Source: Candidatus Hydrogenedentota bacterium (GTDB lineage Bacteria > Hydrogenedentota > Hydrogenedentia > Hydrogenedentales > CAITNO01). From it: 7,030 nucleotides of DNA. The notes beneath the pieces were generated by a model that ran no database searches, was not told where the DNA came from, and saw nothing but the letters and a program-made list of their open reading frames with translations. Made by a program: the position numbers and the translations under genes. Positions 6,150-7,030 of this stretch are shown here, in pieces; within the stretch, counting starts at the first letter, position 1, and the number at the start of each line of letters is the position of its first letter. Location of the stretch: assembly GCA_022710255.1 (NCBI GenBank), contig JAKLHG010000203.1:1-7030 (forward strand), in the 5' to 3' direction.

Positions 6150-6500
6150 TTAGATGCCCAACAACGAACGAATGCGCGTTGTCACATCGGTTAACAGAGG
6201 AATATAGGTCAGGGATGCGACACATCCCAGGACAAACAAGATAACAGCCAGGGTTATCACTACGCCCACTGCCCGCTTGAGTCCGAAAAAGAATCCCCGC
6301 TTGTACCCTTTTTCCGATTCCAGCGCCTGGGCCCGGTGCATATATTGCTCATACTTTGCGCGGCACACCTCGGAACAATATAATCCGGTAACCGATACAA
6401 TACCGCATTGCTTGCACACAGGCTTGCTGCATTGCAGGCAACGCCCCACCGCCTCCAGTCCGGGATGGTTGATACATCCGATGATCTTGGCACCCGTCAT
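6150..6500 (-). CDS. B-box-like zinc-finger protein with one or two membrane helices
   Basis: The 116-residue product opens with a Cys/His cluster: Cys9 and His12, Cys21 and Cys24, Cys29 and Cys32, Cys42 and Cys46. This pattern (C..H, CLQC, VCKQC, YC...C) fits a B-box or cross-brace zinc finger binding two metal ions, as in short bacterial 'B-box zinc finger' membrane proteins. A charged linker follows (about 47-70), then a Gly/Phe turn GFFFGLKRA and a hydrophobic stretch at about 78-103 that can form one long or two short membrane segments. A GTG at 6509 would extend the frame by three codons but overlaps the Shine-Dalgarno AAGGAG (6509-6514), so ATG 6500 is the start. It is the first gene of the rlmB operon. 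Bacterial versions have no settled function. Confidence 0.82.
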   Translation of the reverse strand: MTGAKIIGCINHPGLEAVGRCLQCSKPVCKQCGIVSVTGLYCSEVCRAKYEQYMHRAQALESEKGYKRGFFFGLKRAVGVVITLAVILFVLGCVASLTYIPLLTDVTTRIRSLLGI

Positions 6501-6508
6501 AGAAAACA

Positions 6509-6514
6509 CTCCTT
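6509..6514 (-). promoter_or_regulatory. Shine-Dalgarno of the zinc-finger membrane protein
   Basis: AAGGAG with eight bases before ATG 6500 is a near-ideal site. It rules out the in-frame GTG at 6509, which overlaps it. Confidence 0.75.
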
Positions 6515-6559
6515 ATTTGTGTCCCCGTTGCCTGACTGAGGCACACTACCTATATCCAC

Positions 6560-6568
6560 ATTTTAGCA
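6560..6568 (-). promoter_or_regulatory. Candidate extended -10 promoter of the zinc-finger/TPR/rlmB operon
   Basis: On the minus strand TGC directly precedes TAAAAT (6560-6565, 5 of 6 to TATAAT), forming an extended -10. No good -35 is visible at 16-18 bases. The predicted start is near 6553, giving a leader of about 53 bases before ATG 6500. Confidence 0.5.
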
Positions 6569-6606
6569 TAAGAAACGGAATATTGCATGCTTATTTCCCG
6601 CAGGAA

Positions 6607-6642
6607 CCGCCCGGAGGTCTCGTCAGCGGGCCGGGAGGGCGG
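6607..6642. repeat. GC-rich inverted repeat
   Basis: CCGCCC (6607-6612) pairs with GGGCGG (6637-6642), and the inner GG (6613-6614) can pair with CC just upstream of the right arm, with a small bulge. The loop is about 20 bases. No T-tract follows on either strand, so it is not a classic intrinsic terminator. It lies between the two divergent promoter candidates. Confidence 0.35.
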
Positions 6643-6718
6643 CACATCGGGCGAAACAGACAGGAAATGCACATTAATGAGACTTCAAACCCGGAGAAAT
6701 CACACGCAAAAGGCGCAT

Positions 6719-6776
6719 GGGAACGGACATGGGGTTGTGTGCTAGACTTAGGTGCTCTACAGTGTGCCATGTTCCC
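6719..6776. repeat. Imperfect inverted repeat flanking the rightward promoter
   Basis: ACATGG (6727-6732) is the reverse complement of CCATGT (6767-6772). GGGA (6719-6722) and TCCC (6773-6776) extend the match with a four-base bulge. The enclosed 34 bases contain the extended -10 candidate. It could be an operator or an mRNA structure; which is not decidable here. Confidence 0.35.
6740..6748 (+). promoter_or_regulatory. Candidate extended -10 promoter of the WecE-like gene
   Basis: TGC followed by TAGACT (6743-6748, 4 of 6 to TATAAT) has the same TGC-TA arrangement as the leftward operon promoter. No clear -35 is seen. An alternative is TTGTGT (6735-6740), 17 bases, TACAGT (6758-6763). Either gives a leader of roughly 100-120 bases before ATG 6875. 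Confidence 0.35.
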
Positions 6777-6874
6777 GCGAATCACCGGTCAGCAACGCAC
6801 GGGACAGCCTCGCTCCGCGTATGCCGATGGTTCGAGACTTATCGGGAGAGCCGACCCTACGCGAAAGATGCCTT

Positions 6875-7030
6875 ATGGTTTCGATTCCATTCAACCGCGC
6901 GGCCCTTGTGGGCAACGAGAAGCCCTATATGGAAGCGGCTTTGTTGTCCGGTCGCATCATGGGCAACGGGGAGTATACCCGTCGCTGCGAAATACTATTG
7001 AGTCGCCTGACCCGCACAAAGCATGCCTTA
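6875..7030 (+). CDS. wecE: WecE/RffA-like sugar-nucleotide aminotransferase, N-terminal 52 codons (runs off the right edge)
   Basis: The visible N-terminus (IPFNRAALVGNE, then LLSGRIMGNGEYTRRCE and TKHAL) matches the start of the DegT/DnrJ/EryC1/StrS aminotransferases. It is closest to WecE/RffA, which begins IPFN and has 'GKL.GDG.FT.RC' at the same spacing. WecE is a PLP enzyme that converts dTDP-4-keto-6-deoxyglucose to dTDP-4-amino-4,6-dideoxygalactose (Fuc4N) for surface polysaccharides. The PLP-binding Lys lies beyond the window, so activity cannot be judged. ATG 6875 places IPFN at residue 4, as the family expects. In-frame ATGs at 6827 and 6821 would add 16 or 18 residues. No start has a good Shine-Dalgarno. 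The exact sugar product could differ, since close relatives make other 4-amino sugars. Confidence 0.82.
   Translation, partial: MVSIPFNRAALVGNEKPYMEAALLSGRIMGNGEYTRRCEILLSRLTRTKHAL

Larger units (their letters stand above)
6501..6874. other. 374-bp divergent intergenic region
   Basis: This stretch separates the rlmB operon (leftward) from the WecE-like gene (rightward). No convincing gene lies in it; short frames here have neither ribosome sites nor recognisable products. It holds a candidate extended -10 for each direction, a GC-rich hairpin at 6607-6642 and an inverted repeat around the rightward promoter at 6719-6776. An in-frame extension of the WecE-like gene reaches back to ATG codons at 6827 and 6821. 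Confidence 0.5.

Noticed and set aside
6591..6785. Minus-strand open frame of 64 codons with a GTG start
   Set aside because: No Shine-Dalgarno, no recognisable product, and it covers the promoter-like and palindromic part of the intergenic region.
6717..7001. Plus-strand open frame of 94 codons
   Set aside because: It overlaps the WecE-like gene in another frame, and the WecE-like frame has clear family motifs. No ribosome site precedes it.

Overview
The window is GC-rich bacterial chromosome, densely packed with housekeeping and membrane-associated genes. I see no phage genes, insertion sequences, CRISPR arrays, tRNAs or rRNAs. The zinc-ribbon membrane proteins, the small TPR membrane protein beside rlmB and the 'GSGKDL' type of MiaA suggest a PVC-like lineage (Kiritimatiellota, Lentisphaerota or Verrucomicrobiota). 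That placement is an impression from protein style, not a demonstrated result.

Layout. The left edge (1-403, minus) holds the first 134 codons of a secreted protein of unknown function. It diverges, across a 90-bp gap with overlapping promoter-like elements, from a two-gene plus-strand unit: miaA (494-1435), which makes i6A37 in tRNA, and a family-2-type glycosyltransferase (1432-2829). These two are joined by an ATGA stop/start overlap. The glycosyltransferase converges on, and overlaps by 43 bp, a minus-strand seven-helix membrane protein of the TM7S3/TM198-like (DUF4203) type (2787-3437). Upstream of that lies a minus-strand zinc-ribbon/transmembrane protein (3592-4677), preceded by a 254-bp untranslated gap with a perfect TATAAT and several small hairpins.

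Further right is a compact minus-strand operon, 6500 to 4932. It runs from a B-box-like zinc-finger membrane protein (6150-6500) to a TPR-like single-pass membrane protein (5693-6133) and then rlmB, a 23S rRNA 2'-O-methyltransferase (4932-5696). Spacing is 16 bp and then an ATGA overlap. A 374-bp intergenic region with divergent promoter candidates and inverted repeats separates this operon from the first 52 codons of a plus-strand WecE/RffA-like sugar aminotransferase (6875 to the right edge).

How it fits together. Two RNA-modifying enzymes (MiaA, RlmB) are each translationally coupled to a gene with no obvious RNA role. The glycosyltransferase and the WecE-like transaminase hint at cell-surface polysaccharide synthesis, but they are far apart and not in one operon. 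The least-explained content is the set of small membrane proteins with N-terminal zinc-binding or TPR modules on either side of rlmB, and the structured gap at 4678-4931.
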